This document shows, one piece after another, positions 45,660-56,742 of a stretch of DNA of 64,000 nucleotides. Every line of letters begins with the position of its first letter. The stretch's first letter is position 1. The translations under genes were made by a program, and so were the position numbers. The notes beneath the pieces were generated by a model. It was not told the DNA's origin and searched no databases. It saw only the letters and a program-made list of their open reading frames with translations. The stretch is from Ilyonectria destructans (taxonomy: Eukaryota; Ascomycota; Sordariomycetes; Hypocreales; Nectriaceae): positions 1,984,001-2,048,000 of the forward strand of contig JAHEWK010000009.1 in assembly GCA_020740775.1 (NCBI GenBank). The letters run 5' to 3'.

Positions 45660-46932
45660 ATGCCTGCCTCCATTCGCCAATATAAAGCTGCCTGCGTCCA
45701 GGCAGAGCCTGGGTGGTTCGACCTCGAGAAGTCGGTCAAGAAAACGATTGTTCTGATTGAAGAGGCTGGTGAAAAGGACTGCAAGCTCATTGCGTTCCCC
45801 GAGACATGTAAGTCTAATTGCCTAGAGCATTGAATGCATGACTGACACAAAGAAGGGATCCCTGGGTAAGAAATGTGAATAAAAACGTGTGTAAGTATAC
45901 TAATCAATATCAGATACCCCTACTGGCAGTGGCGTGTCAACTATCAGGACTCGCTCCCCCTCCTTAAGGAGTACCACCAGAACAGCATTCGCCCTGATTC
46001 TGACGAGATGAGACGCATCCGCTCTGCGGCCAAGGCTGCTCAGATCTACGTCTCCCTGGGCTATTCCGAGATTGACGGCAACAGCCTCTACATGGCCCAG
46101 ATCATCATCGACCCACATGGTGATGTTATCAACCACCGCCGCAAGATTAAGCCTACCCACGTCGAGCGACTTGTTTTCGGCGAGGGCTCCGGTGATTCCC
46201 TTACTAGTGTGGTTGAGACGGAGATTGGCGCTCTTGGTCATCTGAACTGCTGGGAAAACGTGAGCTACCTGTTCTCGCTCAAAGAACACAGCTAATGGCC
46301 ACAGATGAACCCTTTCCTTAAGGCTCATGCTTGTGCTCTTCACGAGCAGATCCATGTGGCTGCGTGGCCTGTTTACCCGCCGGCCTCCACCCTCCAATAT
46401 CCCGATCCTTACACCAACATCTCTGAGGTGCAATCGGAGCTCGTTACGCCGGCCTACGCCTACGAGACGGGAACTTGGACCCTGGCTCCAACTCAGGTCG
46501 TCACTCGAGAAGGTGCACGCCTCAACCTCCCTAAGCGTCTGCAGGACGACGAAGCCGCTGTGGATGGTGAAGCTGCAGTCATCGGAAATGGTTTCGCTCG
46601 CATCTACCGTCCTGACGGTTTCCGAGCTGTCGAGGACCCGAGCAAGACATTCGACGGGATCATCGTTGTTGACGTTGATCTCGACGAGAACCTCCTCACC
46701 AAGCGCCTGGCTGATTTTGTGAGTCTGCTTTTGAGTTAACCTATTGGAATTGTACTGATAACCGTTGTGGAACCAGGGCGGTCACTACATGCGCCCCGAT
46801 CTCATTCGCCTCCTGGTTGACAAGACCCCGAAGACGTACATCGTCGACGCTAACTCTACCGACCCGAAGAGTTTCCCGAGCACCCTGGAGCGCCTTGGAC
46901 TTGGCAAGGCTCTCCCAGTAGGGGAGGAGTAA
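45660..46932 (+). CDS. Nitrilase / cyanide hydratase family enzyme
   Basis: Five exons: 45660-45807, 45856-45865 (10-nt microexon), 45914-46259, 46305-46718, 46777-46932, giving 357 aa, the normal length. The microexon restores the invariant WIPGYPYW. The catalytic triad is visible: Glu48 in FPETW, Lys in [13 protein letters not shown], Cys165 in LNCWENMNPF. The tail [19 protein letters not shown] is typical of fungal cyanide hydratases and nitrilases. It hydrates or hydrolyses nitriles (HCN to formamide in the hydratase subgroup); which activity applies is not decidable here. Cytosolic, usually forming helical oligomers. GATA sites upstream suggest nitrogen control. Confidence 0.93.
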
Positions 46933-47459
46933 GTGGTTGACATGGGGCTGTGCGAATCCCGAGGTTTGCTCCGGCCCCTCTGGCTAGTGAATATTGTGTA
47001 TTTGGGAAAGGGAATTTGCAATCGTTCACTTAGTTCTTGGTTCTACACCATAAGCTTGCTATTTACAATTGCCAGTATAACCTGACCTATACGTCTGGGT
47101 TGTAATTGAGTGATGTCGCCAGCCTGGTGCTTGTTTCTCTTCCCCTGAGGAATAACCTTAGTTCCGTACTTCGCGGACATCTACGCAGCTGCCTTTACCC
47201 TGGTTCTGCAATTTAAACCTCGCCTTGCTTCGTCGTAGTCGGGACAATTCTGTCCCGGCACAGCACGCCCGAGGCAGAATTTGATGACGCAAGACTAGTT
47301 ACACTTCGCGTTGTCTTGTCTTTTGACTTACTCAGCCACACCCCACTGTAGGCATCAACCCCGCTTCTTTTGCCACAGAGAAATTTTGTCTTTGGCTGTC
47401 TTGTTTAAATATCCTTGCAGGGGCATGCATATCGGCAGGTAGCCTGTCAGACATACACA
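46933..47459. other. Intergenic
   Basis: About 530 bp between co-oriented genes. Nothing specific seen. Confidence 0.5.
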
Positions 47460-48449
47460 ATGGCAATGAAGTCTGTAAAACTTCCTAGCAAAGTGAGTCC
47501 CATCACGACATTTATTGCCGAATTGCCTGATGATCTCATCCCGCAACCTCACGATTCGCCTTCAGGGCCTGGGCCGGCATCAAGACGGCTGGTGATTGTC
47601 GGCGACGTCCATGGAGCGAGGAGATCTTTAGAAGTGCTGTTGGATAAAGTTGGATTCGATAAGGCCAAGGGCGATCATCTTATCCTGGTGGGAGACCTGG
47701 TTAATAAAGGTCCCGACAGTCCTGGTGTCATCGACCTGGCCATCAAATTGGGTGCCAGCGCTGTCAGAGGCAACCATGATAACGCAGTTCTCGTCGCTGC
47801 TTCGGCCATCCAGGCAACGAAACTTGACTCGGTATCGGCTAGAGCTGCCTCAAGAAACCCCCCAACTCCAAGCTCGAGCTCGGTTATCGATCCTAACAAG
47901 CGGTCCGAGAAACCTCAAGAGGACGACAAACCTGATGCTGAGGTGGAGGCCCCGTCGACATCTACCATCACAGCAGCTACCCTCTCCAACCACCAAATCG
48001 ACTGGCTCGCCTCTCTCCCTTTGATCCTACGCATAAAGTTGGGCCCACGTCCACAGTCATCGCTTGGCAACATCGTCGTCGTCCACGCAGGCCTGGTTCC
48101 CGGTATCCCTCTTGAAGAGCAGGACCCACATGCCATCATGCACATGCGTAGCCTCGACATGTCCGGTGATACTGTCGTACCGGCAGAAGCGGACGGGAAC
48201 GAAGGCTGGGTAGCTGCGTGGGATCGCTCACAGGACAATCTCGGAGCGGGTGAGACGCCAACGACGGTTGTGTTTGGGCATGATGCGAAGCGTGGTGTGC
48301 AGCTGGGCAAATACACAATCGGGCTGGACTCCGCCTGCGTGTATGGCAAGGAGCTGAGCGCACTGTTGATTGAGACGACAGAAGAGGGGATTGAACATCG
48401 CATTGTTCAGGTACCGTGCGCTGACCAAGCAGCAACTCCGAAGAAGTGA
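47460..48449 (+). CDS. Calcineurin-like metallophosphatase (ApaH-like/Ppn2-like)
   Basis: Single exon, 329 aa from ATG at 47460. The metal-binding boxes of the PPP-like metallophosphatase fold are all present: GDVHG (48-52), GDLVNKGPDS (78-87), GNHDN (104-108), VVVHAGLVPG and VFGHDAKRG. A low-complexity insert rich in Ser, Pro, Lys and Glu separates the third and fourth boxes. It resembles fungal ApaH-like phosphatases, including the yeast polyphosphatase Ppn2; no clear signal or membrane segment is seen. Probable substrates are polyphosphate, dinucleoside polyphosphate or phosphoproteins; undecided. Confidence 0.88.
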   Translation: MAMKSVKLPSKVSPITTFIAELPDDLIPQPHDSPSGPGPASRRLVIVGDVHGARRSLEVLLDKVGFDKAKGDHLILVGDLVNKGPDSPGVIDLAIKLGASAVRGNHDNAVLVAASAIQATKLDSVSARAASRNPPTPSSSSVIDPNKRSEKPQEDDKPDAEVEAPSTSTITAATLSNHQIDWLASLPLILRIKLGPRPQSSLGNIVVVHAGLVPGIPLEEQDPHAIMHMRSLDMSGDTVVPAEADGNEGWVAAWDRSQDNLGAGETPTTVVFGHDAKRGVQLGKYTIGLDSACVYGKELSALLIETTEEGIEHRIVQVPCADQAATPKK

Positions 48450-48714
48450 GAAGTCGGATGTCTGATTGTTGACATGGTGAAGCTACCTGTTATATTAAAG
48501 TTGTACCTTATTGCTCAGCTATTGTCTCTTCTGGTGTTGGGTGTAGCACGAAATGTTTGTCTCAATTGTGTAAAAATACTGCATGGCTTTTATCTATGTG
48601 ATGATATTGAGTAAAGCTAAAAAAACCATATAACTGTTATCCGGTATTTTGTAAAAAGAGAGCTCATTTGGGAATCGATATTGACAGCTGAGATACTTAT
48701 GGATGAGCCCCATT

Positions 48715-48982
48715 GTCATGGGCTACTAACAGGGGTCACGAGGCCGTCGTCAGGCTGCTGCTCGCTACAGGCAAGGTTGACATCAACGCGGAGGACAAGG
48801 ATGACCGGAATGCATTGCCATGGGCTGCCGACAGGGGTCACGAGGCCATCTTCAAGCTGTAACTCGATACCGCCAAGGTCGACGTCGACGCGAGAGACGA
48901 ATATGGCTGGATGCCGCCGTGGTGGACCACCCAGCGCGGGCATGCTGCTGTGGTCGACTTATTGCGGCACTACCCACGCTGA
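48715..48982 (+). pseudogene. Ankyrin-repeat gene fragment
   Basis: One frame reads NRGHEAVVRLLLATGKVDIN, then DRGHEAIFKL, TAA, then LDTAKVDVDARDEYG and RGHAAVVDLLRHYP. These are three ankyrin units of the NLR-tail type with an internal stop and with no upstream start. A remnant of a larger gene. Confidence 0.85.
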
Positions 48983-49180
48983 GCCGTTGTTGAGCTGTGT
49001 CTCCCATGGGTTACTGGCAGTCCACGAGAACTTTGGTACGGGCCTTTGGAGGTTTGATTTATCACGTTGTTGTATCTGAGGTGGAACAGGGAGATCATAC
49101 CAGTGGAATTCAGCGAGGCGTTACCAGGACCTTGTTGAGAAATATGAACATAAACAACACGCTTCCATACTTAATAAGGA

Positions 49181-50118
49181 TTATGCCGGCGGGCTACCGC
49201 TTGCCCCAACAAACACCACCAGCACGGCCGCGTAGGTCGCCGTCGAGACCAGCGTCTCCGTGTTGGACGCCCGCATGACGAGCGACATGCATACCGAGAA
49301 CAGCAGCACAGCGACAGACACGGTGATGACGCTCTTGGTTTGCGACGGCTGAAACGACATGATAACCATTGGGACGACCAGGGCGGCTCCGCTAACAAAG
49401 GCCACGAAGAAGCGCGCGATGCGATCAACGAGCGGTGACACGCCCTCTGGCGGCTTGCGTGCGATGTACTCGTCTCGGCGCCGTTTCTTTTCTGCTTCAC
49501 TATATGAGAGGAAATGAGGCAATCTGCGTCTGAGAAAGTCGCGGATGGGATCCAGCGCCGCGGTACGCGACTCTCTGCGGATCTCGCGGAAATGCGGAGA
49601 AACCTGGTGTTTGCCGCTGAGGCCTGCAAGCTCGGGAAAATACTGATCTCGCATCAGGAGGCATTTGTATCTTTCCGTTTCGTTGCATAATCTCATTTGC
49701 TTCATGTACTCGTAGTCTCGAATTGCAGTCGCTGTTTGGACCAAAATCAATAGTCAGCGATATCCAAGATTAACGACAAGGCTAAGGAATTGTCTTCTAT
49801 AGAACCTTAATTTGACGTACTATAGCGGTTTAGCAACTGGCTTAGTTGGTCAAGGTTCTCTGGTGATGACCTTTTGTCTTCGCGTATTTTTGCTTCGCAT
49901 TTCGCAAGATTGTTCTCAATTGCCACCAGATTCAAGCGGTGCAGGAATTCATACTCGAGAAAGAAAGCATCTCCCCGTTTCTGGACTGCGTCAATGGTGT
50001 AGTGATATAGCTGCTCTGCCTCGCTTGGAGTGTCCTGCCCAGTCGTCGGACTTCGGAGGATGCTATTTTTCCTAAAAGGCTGGCTATTGAAACCTTCCAC
50101 GTCGTTACCCATCGACAT
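49181..50118 (-). CDS. DUF6594-family membrane protein
   Basis: Exons 50118-49821 and 49731-49181 (89-bp intron) give 282 aa. The first part, KRGDAFFLEYEFLHRLNLVAIENNL interrupted by short linkers, is the coiled N-terminal segment. The C terminus has three hydrophobic stretches typical of DUF6594: FFVAFVSGAALVVPMVIMSF, VSVAVLLFSVCMSLVM and ATYAAVLVVFVG. Function unknown; the family is expanded in ascomycetes and often sits near HET and NLR genes. It seems shorter than many relatives, lacking the N-terminal LSARNLLYLQ-type box, which does occur as a separate fragment at 55.6-55.8 kb. Confidence 0.8.
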
Positions 50119-50629
50119 TGTTCTAATTAGGATAAGAATAGCACAGGGATGCGTAATATGTATGTGACCAGTGATGATTTATTCCCAAAGTTGAATTATA
50201 TCTCTCCCGGCGCGCTGATCGAAAGGCAGTGGAGAGGAATGATGGTGAGGCTAACGGGCCAGTAATCCATACTTAGAAAGAAGCGAACGCTATCTACAGG
50301 GAGGATTATTAGGTGCTAATGGCGTGTGCCCTGTTATTATACGTAACTCGCCTGCCTTTACCTGCTGTAGGACTTTCAACCACCGATATTTGCGCGATTT
50401 TTCGGTATCCTTACAAAGTTAGCTTGCTGCATCGCTTGCATGGGACTATTGAATGGAGATGCTGCGCCCTCCAATCAATTCCAGCAACGATACATATGCA
50501 TGGTGTCGGTAAGACGCCACTGCGCTACGCAATCAACGGGGGCCGTATGTGCCGATGGTGTTACCCGCTCTGGGTATTTGCTTACGGCGTCAACGCGAAG
50601 CAGGTTCCCGTTTCCCATCTCAGGCTACT
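50119..50629. other. Intergenic
   Basis: About 510 bp. Short ORFs only; nothing recognised. Confidence 0.4.
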
Positions 50630-51269
50630 ATGCAGCGCCATGGATCTGGTCGCTATGGGCACTCACTTCAGTACGACTCTCCAAAGTCTTTCGATGGCGA
50701 CCGCTTCCTAGCGATGCTCAGGTATACCTGGGATCTCGTACAGGAGATCGAAAATGAGCGCCTCGGCCGCCGCTTCGGTTTGTGGGACGCGAAGCTGGGT
50801 GACCTAGCCGGAAACTTTTACGATCAGCTCAAGGACGTTCATGACGGCATCTTGGCATGTGTGATGGAAACAAATGCAGGCCGGGGTACGTCAAGTCCAC
50901 TTGATACCGTTGCAGTCCGCTCGTTCTCTTGATTTACGTGCTGATAACTACCTTCTACGAGTAGTCGATGTTGACCGCATTATTGTCGTCCAAGGATTTA
51001 GGCGGCTGAATCAACAACTCCAAAAGCATGTCATCGATCCACTTGATCAAGTCTTTGAAGCCGTCTCTTCTAAAGACCGGCTTCTTAGTGTCCAGGTTGA
51101 TTATGACGCTTACCATGACAAATTATATGATATCGGCCGAAATGCGTTCGAAGTCTTTGAAAAGAAACTTCAGAGACAGCTTCTAATTCGCCGTCGACAT
51201 AAAACTCTCAAAAGGAAGCCCCCAAGGACTATTACTGTCTGGCGCACAATGCTACAATTCCAACATTAG
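50630..51269 (+). CDS. Hypothetical protein, two exons
   Basis: Exons 50630-50885 and 50965-51269 join in frame across a 79-bp GT-AG intron, giving 186 aa. The sequence is helix-rich (FLAMLRYTWDLVQEIENERL; GRRFGLWDAKLGDLAGNFYD; LNQQLQKHVIDPLDQVFEAV) and ends in a basic stretch (RRRHKTLKRKPPR). I recognise no family. The clean splice supports a real gene or the remains of one. It is preceded and followed by gene fragments, so truncation at the 5' end is possible. Confidence 0.45.
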
Positions 51270-51503
51270 ATTGCTGCCTTGTGGTGCATTAAAGTGGATT
51301 GGATCTTAGGTTACATACCCCGGGACGCTTAGGAGGAATCGGATGGAACTCTTGCTTATTTTTACCTTTAACCTCTCCTCGTTGTCTTGCGCTCTGTCCT
51401 CTCCTGCTGGAGAGTGCAATTTGGGTGCGACTCATTCAAATCAACCCCCCGCCCTCCAGCTCTCTTCTTCTCAGACGGCTAGATCTAGGAAAGCTAGCCG
51501 CGA

Positions 51504-51748
51504 TCATATCTCCTTGACGAACTCGATCTCGACCAAGTCATCCATATCAATATCCAGGTCCGCCAACTTCATCCGTGAGTTCTCGCTAATCCACAAGAAC
51601 GCCTCCAGTACTAGCCTGCGAATCACCTGTTACACAACACTGGCCCAATACCAGCTGGCGGTCTTCCAATCGGACCAAAGATACTTGATAGGACGAACAT
51701 TAACAAGATACATAGACGCAATAGAATATTTAAGACACGGCACACTCT
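51504..51748 (-). pseudogene. Unidentified 3' gene fragment with internal stop
   Basis: The minus strand reads KYLWSDWKTASWYWASVV, TAA, then QVIRRLVLEAFLWISENSRM and KLADLDIDMDDLVEIEFVKE to TGA. Residue choice is strongly protein-like on both sides of the TAA, so this looks like a broken C-terminal exon. The family is not recognised. Confidence 0.45.
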
Positions 51749-52247
51749 AAAATCAGATTGCATACCTGCATACGCAAGTAGATCGCATGTGCCACGACAA
51801 ACTATCCTGCGCCTGTTCATGCAGATTGATGTTACTTGGCACATTGGCACATGCTGCACTCTCCACGACCGATGAAAGTATTGGAGGTCTAGGCTTGTGG
51901 TCGGCGACGAAATTTGTACGAAGTTTTGAGTCGCCGACATGGTACTGCTAAGAGGGAGATTCTAGTTGAGCCACGAAGTCTTGCAAGAGCTGGGGACTCG
52001 ACTCAAGCGATTCGGGGTACGGTCAGCAAAATAAGAAACCAAAATAAAGCGATACCGCAAATGTAAATAGCAGAAAGGACACCACCTCCTCCAACTCACT
52101 TGGGGAACACAAATTTTCTTTAAAAGAGCTTCTCGTGGTTGAATTCAATCGTAGAGAGCAATATATAGAACTGTCTGACTTGTCTCAGCTATTTCCAGGC
52201 ATTTATATTTCCACCAGAACAACCATCTTCAATTGATTTCACAGCTG
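51749..52247. other. Intergenic
   Basis: 500 bp downstream of the arylsulfatase; nothing recognised. Confidence 0.4.
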
Positions 52248-54471
52248 TCACTCTCGAGGTATGACATTGCCCAGTTCCGCATCGGACAATTTGTGTGTAT
52301 CTGCCATCAACTGCTTCAGGGTCGCATGCCGCTGCTCAGCTCCGCCAGCCGGCACCGCGTTAGGTGCAACTGATGCGGCACTAAAGGTGGACGTTACCCA
52401 ATTATCAGTGGCAAGACGGAAGGCCTTCCCCAGTCCATTTTCGGCTCCCGGAGGATAGAAAGGCTTCTCATTGTCCTCGCTCTGATACTTTATGCACTCG
52501 TTGAAGTGAACCTTGGGAAGGCTTGCGAAGAACTTGTCGTACTTTGGATTCATGGCAGTCGTGAGGGACCCAATAGGCTTGCCGGAGGAGGCACTGGGAG
52601 GTTGCAGGACAGACCATGGATCGCGACAGCTGTTGCCTTGACATGACTTTGTCACTAGAAGGATGGCATTGAGTCTGTTGAGTAGCCGTTGGTACTCGGG
52701 CTGGATAGCACCGCGAGCGAGGTTCTTGATTTCCCATGGGTCATTCTGTGTACAAACTTAGTATGAGTCCTCCTATCAACATAAATGAAGACATGAAGCA
52801 AAAGACATACCTTCGTGTTGTAGAGCTCTATCTCGTTGGTGCACCACGACACAAACATCCAAGATGACTCTTCCGACACAATGCGCAGTGATTTGTAGCT
52901 ATTGTTGGCCAAGAGCACACCCTGGAAGCCGGGTATCTCAATGATCTTGTCACCCCAGAACTCAATGTTGAGAATTTCCTTGGCACTACCAACTGCCGGC
53001 TTGACCGCAGGCAGGGGATCTTGCCATTCCTTTAGAAGACTCCGTCCATCTAGAAGCTCTGGCCACTTGTCTTCGTCAAGCCCCATTATCTCCAAGAAAG
53101 TGGGAGCAAAGTCCAGATGGGCGCTGGCGACCTTGGACTTGACATTGTAGGGCATTCCTGGTCCACGTACAACTAGCGGAAGGTTGGCATCTTGGACATA
53201 GGGTAGAGCCTTGCCGCCAGGAAGTCGATGAGCGCCAATGTGATAGCCGTTATCGGCAGTGAAGATGACTGTTCGAATGTGTTAGCAAGAAAATGTGTTG
53301 TGATGTCTTGTATGTGACGTACTGAAAGTGTTATCCAACTCTCCTTTGGCTTTGAGCATCTTTACCACATCTTCAATGATCTCATCAACTCCCTGAATAG
53401 ACTGAATACGCCGGCGGAAGAGATTGTCAGCCAATTTGATAGTTGAGCTGTTCATCCTCTCCATGTTCTTCAAGAAGACACTCTTTCCCTTTTGGATGCC
53501 ATCGGGAGGGTTCCAGTTGGCAAATCGAGGCGTTTTCAGACCCGGGAATAGGTCTTCATGCCGGGCTTGGGGAGTTGGAGGTTTTTGGCCCGCCACGTGA
53601 GGTGCGTAAGGCGTAATGGCTAGAAAGAAAGGGTCTCCCTCGGAAAGAAGGTGCTGCAGTCGGTCGAGGCTTCAGTTGGGTTAGTTGGGTACAAATACAA
53701 TGGTGGGGTGGTAGGCGTAGCGTACGCCTTGATCCGGATGACATCTGTGGAGTGGAACCCGCGGTATTGGACCGGTCGCTCTCCATTTCGAGACATTACG
53801 ACGTTGTTGTAGTCATTGATGTACGGTTCCAACTGATAAACCCATTAGACTTGGTGAAGGAATGGAACCGAAATATCCTTGACCTACCAGACTGTCGACA
53901 TGGTCCCAGCCCTTGGGGGCGATGTGGTAATTGGCCGTGCTGTAACCGTTGAAGGACTTGCCAACATCTATCCATCGGTCCACGTCAGTTACTACCCAAG
54001 GTCATGTCTCAGATAAATTAATCTCACATTCTGCCCTGTATCCAGCCTCTTTGATCCAGTGAGGGAGGTAGTTGAGATCCTCCCCAGCAAAGCGCCATTT
54101 GTCGTAATTACCACTGCATGCGAAGCACAGAATCGTCAGGGTTTCGGCACCATAAGTAGTTTAATATAGAACATAACTCACCCAGGAGGCCGGACGTGGG
54201 TAATGTTAGTCGAGTGGGCGGCTTGGCCCCTCAGCAAGCTAGCCCGTGACGGGCAACAATTGCTGACGGTGGCAAAATGATTGGAGAACTCGACACCTTT
54301 GGCAATCATGTCTCTCTGCAAGGCCGGCATGTAGTTGAGAGACCCGAGTTGACGATCCTGGTCGTTAGACATGATGAGCACAACATTATGGCGCTTCTTT
54401 GGGTGCTTACCGCCCAGAGCGGTTCCCGTGAGGGCCAGAATAGCCAAGGAGAGGGTTAAGAGAGACGCCAT
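52248..54471 (-). CDS. Secreted arylsulfatase
   Basis: Seven exons join in frame: 54471-54182, 54113-54028, 53967-53888, 53832-53726, 53669-53323, 53268-52811, 52745-52248, giving 621 aa. A signal peptide (MASLLTLSLAILALTGTALG) precedes VVLIMSNDQDR, which supplies metal-binding Asp37 and Asp39. NCCPSRASLL carries the formylglycine signature C72-C-P-S-R76. GKSFNGYS, DPFFLAITPYAPHV and FTADNGYHIGAHRLPGGK supply the remaining active-site boxes. Release of sulfate from extracellular aryl sulfates is the family activity. It is unrelated in architecture to the sulfatase at 37 kb: this one is secreted and seven-exon, the other intracellular and intronless. Confidence 0.93.
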
Positions 54472-55379
54472 AGCAGCAACTGCAAATGCTGAACAATTTC
54501 TCCTGAGCCGATCGTCTCATGAAATCTGCCGCCTACGTCGCATTATAAAGCCGTCGAGCTACTCCACATAATGCCCTTGCGATGTTAGTTTGCACATCCT
54601 TGTTGCCCTGGATCCCATTTGCGGGGTTGGCATCGGTTGTCGGGGACGATCATCCGACTTCACCAAACTTAGCTACTGCAAATATTTCCAAAACAACTCA
54701 TTCCATCTGATTTAGAGGAGAATTTCTAGTTTTGACTAGGGTCTCCGGATGACATCATCATGGTGTGCTATCACGCCTCGTCGACAGCCATTAAGAAACA
54801 AATTGAGTATGAGGGGTTAGCGACTACATAAACAAGTGTCTATGCCGATCTTAACCATAATTGAACCTTCCCCAGGATCAGACGTGCCAATTCAAGCTCC
54901 TCTGCATCGTTCGCCGACATCCGGTCAGCAGGGTCCGAGAATCCACTCGGTACTCGGGCGCCTTGTTGTGTTAGTGGTCCATGTGATGAACAGTGAAGTT
55001 GCATTGCAATATGGAGGGTTCGGCTGAGATTTTGACCATCGGTAGCGAAACCACAGGGGTTGTCGCGTAATGTCTACCGAGAATGTCTACCGAGAAGGCG
55101 GGGCAAGTGGTTTGAATTGGGCTGTTGAGCTGTAGATCGCAGTTGACATTGGATCGATAAAATGAGCAAAAGGATTTCAGTTATCTGTTTACTTTAGCCT
55201 TTGTGAAATCATATGTGTTCGCGTGGCGGGCGGAAGGCGCGCTTGCGTTCGCATGACGGGCTGTCTCCCCGGAGTTGTTACTGAGCGCTCTTTCTCACGA
55301 TGATGCCTGGCGGACTGCTACGCAGCGTGCGGCACAACAACTACAAGCTTGCGGTAGTGGTGCGGCTCTTCCTGCTGCT
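54472..55379. other. Intergenic upstream of arylsulfatase
   Basis: 900 bp containing the arylsulfatase promoter; no other gene supported. Confidence 0.45.
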
Positions 55380-55577
55380 TTAGGAAGATATCTGACAATA
55401 ACCCCGAAGAGCGGAAGATCATGGCGCTAGAGACCATCGCCAAGGCTGCTCGGCTCTGGATTGTGAGCGGGATCAATTCGTCAGATATATTTCCTCTACT
55501 GACTCGATGCTCAGCAACTCAATAAGCCGGACGAGGAGGAGGACGAGGAAGAGGTGGAAGACATGGAGGACAATTGA
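55380..55577 (+). pseudogene. 3'-terminal fragment of an unidentified gene, intron retained
   Basis: FRKISDNNPEERKIMALETI, then AKAARLWI, then a canonical 52-bp intron (55463-55514, GTGAGC...CAG), then QLNKPDEEEDEEEVEDMEDN and TGA. The splice keeps frame exactly. There is no upstream coding sequence attached, so this is probably a transposed gene end. The acidic tail suggests a nuclear protein; family not recognised. Confidence 0.4.
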
Positions 55578-55599
55578 GCGTTGGTGTTGCCCAGGTCAG

Positions 55600-55790
55600 A
55601 TTATCCGCTTGGTCTAGCTTCCGCTCGAGGTATGCAAAGCTGCTCTGCAGCCGAAGGAGATTTCGTGCGCTGAGCCGGTCGAATTTGCGGAAGATGAGGG
55701 CCTCATAATCCGGGTTACTGGATATCCTGTGAGCTAAAACCGGGAATTCTGTCCTCGCCGTTACATTTTCGATATCCAATTGATGGTAGC
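55600..55790 (-). pseudogene. DUF6594 N-terminal fragment
   Basis: The minus strand reads EFPVLAHRISSNPDYEALIF and RKFDRLSARNLLRLQSSFAY, then LERKLDQADN, the diagnostic N-terminal box of DUF6594 proteins. No in-frame ATG and no membrane domain are attached. A truncated duplicate of a DUF6594 gene. Confidence 0.75.
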
Positions 55791-56523
55791 TGTTTCGGAA
55801 GTGGTTCTATCGCAGTTCTTCAATTGTGTCAGACAGAGCTATATGGACCACAATGCACTTCGGCAAGAGGAGTGCACATTCCCTTTTGCCGTAGCGGCAT
55901 TGCGATAAATTGCAACGCTTTGGAAGGGGCAGTTGCAGCGGGGTTCTGGGAAGGGAGTCTCTGAACAACGAATTCCTCCCTAGCCTCCTAGTCTTCTTAG
56001 TTATCCCAGGACTCACGATTCTTCGCGACCTTGGAGATGTCAAAGAGAACAAAAACCGGGATCTGGTTTGATGAACCGCCAGCGACGTTGCACCGGGGCT
56101 TCACGCTAGGCGGATTTCCAGCTGCCTTCTGGCCAAGGCTTTCTCTTGGGCATCACTGCCGCTCAGCCCTAAGGTCGTGTCATGCTCCGCCACGCTTCGG
56201 TCTCGCCCTCAATATCCACGCGCATCCCACCACTCTCTGTCCTCTTTTCTTGCGCCGCTTCATTCTCACAAATTTATCCTCTTTCACCAAACCCCAGCCA
56301 TCCCGACCTCCCTTAAGACACTACTTCCCAAAAGGAGATCGCAGATCGAGCATCAGTTAATTCATCACGAATTTATTTTTATAGCAACTCGGACTAGTTC
56401 TCGTTATCTACGATTTCGAATTTCTTTTTCGACATTCGGACATTTGGGGGTAAATCGAGGTGCCGCTGTCAGTTGCTCTACACTGCCCTTATCCTCACTC
56501 CTGCAAAGGCTAACACGCCCAAA
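55791..56523. other. Intergenic; possibly captured promoter
   Basis: 730 bp without a gene. It directly precedes the Cir_N fragment and may be the promoter and 5' UTR copied with it. Confidence 0.3.
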
Positions 56524-56534
56524 GCCATTTGCTA

Positions 56535-56687
56535 GGTAAAAAGTCCTAGATCGTCTACAATACCGACAACATCGCACGCGTCCGTCGCGACGAAACTGCG
56601 GCTAAGGCTGCCGAAGAAACTGAGGAGCAGCGCATGCAGGAGGTTGATTCGCAGCACCGACTAGCCATTCTGCGAGGTTCCCACTTC
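56535..56687 (+). pseudogene. Captured 5' fragment of a Cir_N-type (CIR/Cwc25-like) gene
   Basis: One frame reads HLLGKKS, TAG, IVYNTDNIARVRRDE, then TAAKAAEETEEQRMQEVDSQ and HRLAILRG. This matches the N-terminal Cir_N domain start, in which GKKSW(N/H)VYN is near-invariant; the Trp codon TGG has become TAG. No start codon or downstream body remains. A dead duplicate of the first exon of a conserved spliceosome-related gene. Confidence 0.8.
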
Positions 56688-56742
56688 GATCGAAGACGTC
56701 GATTCCACAAAGGCCATCCCCGTAACTTACACGGATATCAAC

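Noticed and set aside
45660..46932. Assigning cyanide hydratase rather than nitrilase
   Set aside because: The two activities share the same triad and motifs. The sequence reading cannot separate them without phylogeny.
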